A stretch of DNA of 64,000 nucleotides from the NCBI GenBank assembly GCA_900546715.1, contig UREA01000005.1:17290-81289 (forward strand), written 5' to 3'. A program made the translations under genes and the position numbers. The DNA is from an uncultured Mycoplasmatota bacterium. GTDB taxonomy: Bacteria; Bacillota_I; Bacilli_A; RF39; UBA660. The first letter of the stretch is position 1. Every line of letters starts with the position of its first letter. The notes beneath the pieces are model-generated. The model was not told where the DNA came from. It made no database searches and saw only the letters and a list, made by a program, of their open reading frames with translations. Shown piece by piece: positions 62,136 to 64,000 of the stretch.

Positions 62136-63108
62136 TTTTTATTATTTTCTCGAAAAGAAAGTCAGTCTCTAATTTAATATTGATATCACTAAATTTACGC
62201 CGTGTTTCACCGGAAAAAGAATCAAGTTGTTTGGTGGCCATAATCTTTTTATAAGATTCTTGATTTATAATTTTTAATTCAGGAAATTCTTGATATATTT
62301 TTTGTAATTTTTCTGTAATTCTATTTTCAGTAGGAGGAGATAAAGTGATTACTTTTTTAAGAAAAATATATTGCCCATCAAATTCTTCTATGCACAATTC
62401 TTTTATCGTTTTATTTAGAAATTTATATTTACTATCAGGCAGCCAACCAGTTTCATAACCAGGAACAGCGATTTCTTTGGCTCTACTTAACAGGGTCATA
62501 CATTGTTTATCTAAATCTGTTTCTAAAGGGACATTATGCCCGAGAATAAAATAACCATGGCGCCCATAATGTTCTGAATATAATCTATACCCAGAGCTTA
62601 AACGAATTAAATCTCTTTTGTGCATATTTTCTAATTTTGTTAAAGTCCATCTGACCAATATTTTTTTCGCTGTGGCCGATATTTCAGGAAAATTGATATA
62701 TTCGTTTCCAAGTGCGGACATTGTATCAATATTACAAGAATAGATAAAATTATCATTCACAAGGCCAAATAATTTTAAAAGCTCAGTATTAGACAAAAAC
62801 AAAGTGCGGCCATCATTCTTTTGAAAAGTTTGATAAACAATAGCATCAAATATATTTTGATATTTATTATTCTTATTAAGTTTAGAAAACGCCTTTATTT
62901 CATTCTCATAGACTTCATCAATTCTATACCTCGTAGGGCTGCTAAGTATTTGAAGATCACAATAGAGGGCCAAATCTTCTAATTGTTTTTGCTTAGAATA
63001 TCCACCTTTTTTAGAAAGCCCCAAAGACTCACATAAGGGCCCATATTTTAATTCTTGGCCTTTAATTTCATTCATTTTTTCGGCCAAATTATCAGGAATG
63101 TTTTTCAT
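62122..63108 (-). CDS. Hypothetical regulatory or replication-initiation-like protein (328 aa)
   Basis: ATG 63108 (MKNIPDNLAEKMNEIKGQEL) lies 8 bases after GGAG. A longer frame to 63231 lacks a site. The protein has helical DNA-binding-like regions (KYGPLCESLGLSKKGGYSKQ, RWTLTKLENMHKRDLIRLSS) and a basic C-terminus. It is transcribed from its own promoter and faces a repeat region, which fits a replication initiator or a regulator. I do not recognise a family. It would be the only - strand gene after 50 kb. Confidence 0.55.
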   Translation of the reverse strand: MKNIPDNLAEKMNEIKGQELKYGPLCESLGLSKKGGYSKQKQLEDLALYCDLQILSSPTRYRIDEVYENEIKAFSKLNKNNKYQNIFDAIVYQTFQKNDGRTLFLSNTELLKLFGLVNDNFIYSCNIDTMSALGNEYINFPEISATAKKILVRWTLTKLENMHKRDLIRLSSGYRLYSEHYGRHGYFILGHNVPLETDLDKQCMTLLSRAKEIAVPGYETGWLPDSKYKFLNKTIKELCIEEFDGQYIFLKKVITLSPPTENRITEKLQKIYQEFPELKIINQESYKKIMATKQLDSFSGETRRKFSDINIKLETDFLFEKIIKKQPR

Positions 63109-63225
63109 CTTTTTTTCTCCATTTTTGTCTATTTGTCTATTTTTTGTGCTATACAATTTTAGAAAAAGGCGACGCACTTTTTCGTTAAGAAATTGTATTC
63201 CTAAAATATTTTTGTCTAAATTCAT

Positions 63226-63257
63226 GTTCATATATAGATATATTACAGTATATGAAC
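63226..63257. promoter_or_regulatory. Inverted repeat operator candidate
   Basis: GTTCATATA (63226-63234) and TATATGAAC (63249-63257) form a 9-bp inverted repeat with a 14-bp spacer. A GTTCAT copy also lies next to the promoter -35 box. This may be the binding site for autoregulation of the 62122 gene. Confidence 0.55.
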
Positions 63258-63299
63258 AAGAAAATAGACAAAAATATTTTTTTAAGTTTTTTCCTATCT

Positions 63300-63328
63300 A
63301 TTTTATTACTTTTTTATGAACATGTCAA
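63300..63328 (-). promoter_or_regulatory. Promoter for the 62122 gene
   Basis: On the - strand TTGACA (63328-63323) and TAAAAT (63305-63300) have a 17-bp spacer. The transcript would have a leader of about 185 bases. Confidence 0.75.
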
Positions 63329-63500
63329 GTAAAATTAAAAATTTATTTTATTTATCTTTAATTTATAAAAATTTTTCTCTATTAGTAATAAGAATATATA
63401 TTTTATCTAATATAGAATATTAGAAGAGATTGTAATAAATATAAGCAAATATAATAATAAATATAAGAAAAATATATGAAAGAGGTTGTTAGACTATGTA

Positions 63501-63582
63501 TATTGGTTGCATGTGTCATATTTGTTACATGTGACTGTTTACTGGTTATAAGGGACTGTTACATATATTGGTTACATGTGTC
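63501..63582. repeat. Iteron-like direct repeats (GTTRCATGTG)
   Basis: Two 17-bp copies (63501-63517 and 63566-63582, one mismatch) and a 10-bp core copy (63524-63533) are directly repeated. They lie about 400 bp upstream of the 62122 gene, as iterons lie near a replication initiator gene. Confidence 0.65.
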
Positions 63583-63801
63583 TATGTGTGTATGACTACA
63601 CGGGTTTTTTAATAGCAAACTAAACAACTCATCCCAAACAAGCCCCCATATTTTTATATAAATTGAACAAAACATTTGTAATTATATATAATAATATACT
63701 ATTATGATATAAAAATTTTAACAGGTGTTAAAAAACTACCATACGGTGGCAAATGTGAAGTTTACTTCATACACATTACGGAATTATATTAAGCATTTAA
63801 T

Positions 63802-63833
63802 ACTCACTCACTCACTCACTCATTCACTCACTA
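63802..63833. repeat. ACTC tetranucleotide microsatellite
   Basis: Five perfect ACTC units are followed by ATTC and ACTCACT. No gene or regulatory role is evident. Confidence 0.75.
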
Positions 63834-64000
63834 TTATACACTTTTTCTTGCTTACATATCATATACAATCTATGCCCACACTATTTCCCATTTTCAAAAA
63901 TCAAAGACCATTCCTTTCTTTCCTACTCTATCCTTTATATCTATAATCATTTATACCCTTAATCTTTTAACTCTCTTAGCTCTATCTATTCTTTCTCTTT

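Larger units (their letters stand above)
63329..64000. other. Repeat-rich intergenic region without supported genes
   Basis: I see no convincing gene; the ORF at 63725 spans repeats and has no ribosome binding site. The region contains GTTRCATGTG repeats (63506-63580), a perfect 6-bp inverted repeat TGAAGT-TT-ACTTCA (63756-63769) and ACTC repeats (63802-63833). It may be a replication or regulatory region. Confidence 0.55.

Noticed and set aside
63802..63833. Possible CRISPR-like repeat array
   Set aside because: It is a simple tetranucleotide repeat without spacers. No cas genes or repeat-spacer structure were seen anywhere in the window.

Overview
The window is most likely a large part of one AT-rich siphovirus genome (or prophage) infecting a low-GC Gram-positive host, probably a gut Firmicute. 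The evidence is the C-terminus of a PolC-type DNA polymerase, Firmicute-style ribosome binding sites and promoters, SleB-type lysis, YopX, DUF551 and DUF6378 small genes, and a YonO-like single-subunit RNA polymerase. The first gene is cut by the left edge. Host, completeness and taxonomy are inferred, since no database search was possible.

Layout. 1-4.5 kb (+ strand) carries replication and nucleotide genes: the PolC tail, an XRE regulator, a RecD-like helicase and a dUTPase. A bidirectional terminator at about 4.55 kb separates this from a block of roughly 45 kb on the - strand, read right to left: RNA polymerase, two HU-like proteins, metallophosphoesterase, terminase small and large subunits, portal, protease/scaffold, decoration and major capsid, connectors, major tail protein, RuvC-like nuclease, tape measure, distal tail proteins, and a long series of tail fibres with a holin-like protein. 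An AT-rich divergent region (49.9-50.6 kb) leads into a + strand block (50.6-62.1 kb). That block has small cargo genes of higher GC, a T5orf172 protein, dCTP deaminase, a SleB lysin and a second tail-fibre cassette. A convergent terminator at 62.1 kb is followed by a - strand gene that may be a replication or regulatory protein, then about 700 bp of repeats.

Split genes. Three structural or transcription genes are interrupted by seven putative group I introns whose splice sites can be proposed to the base (exon U or C before, intron G last, P1 pairings visible). The tape measure has four introns, the major tail protein one with a homing endonuclease, and the RNA polymerase two. One RNA polymerase intron lies inside the DxDGD catalytic motif and carries a LAGLIDADG endonuclease. 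One tape-measure intron carries a small membrane protein instead of an endonuclease.

Phase variation. Tail-fibre genes in two distant cassettes on opposite strands carry G or C runs of 7-12 bases at the start of the coding sequence, in a leader, or in the Shine-Dalgarno position. The rest of the DNA is about 70% AT. At least one gene (12260-12615) is one base out of frame in this copy. The two cassettes share protein modules. Together they look like a phase-variable receptor-binding system, which I consider the most interesting content of the window along with the intron cluster.
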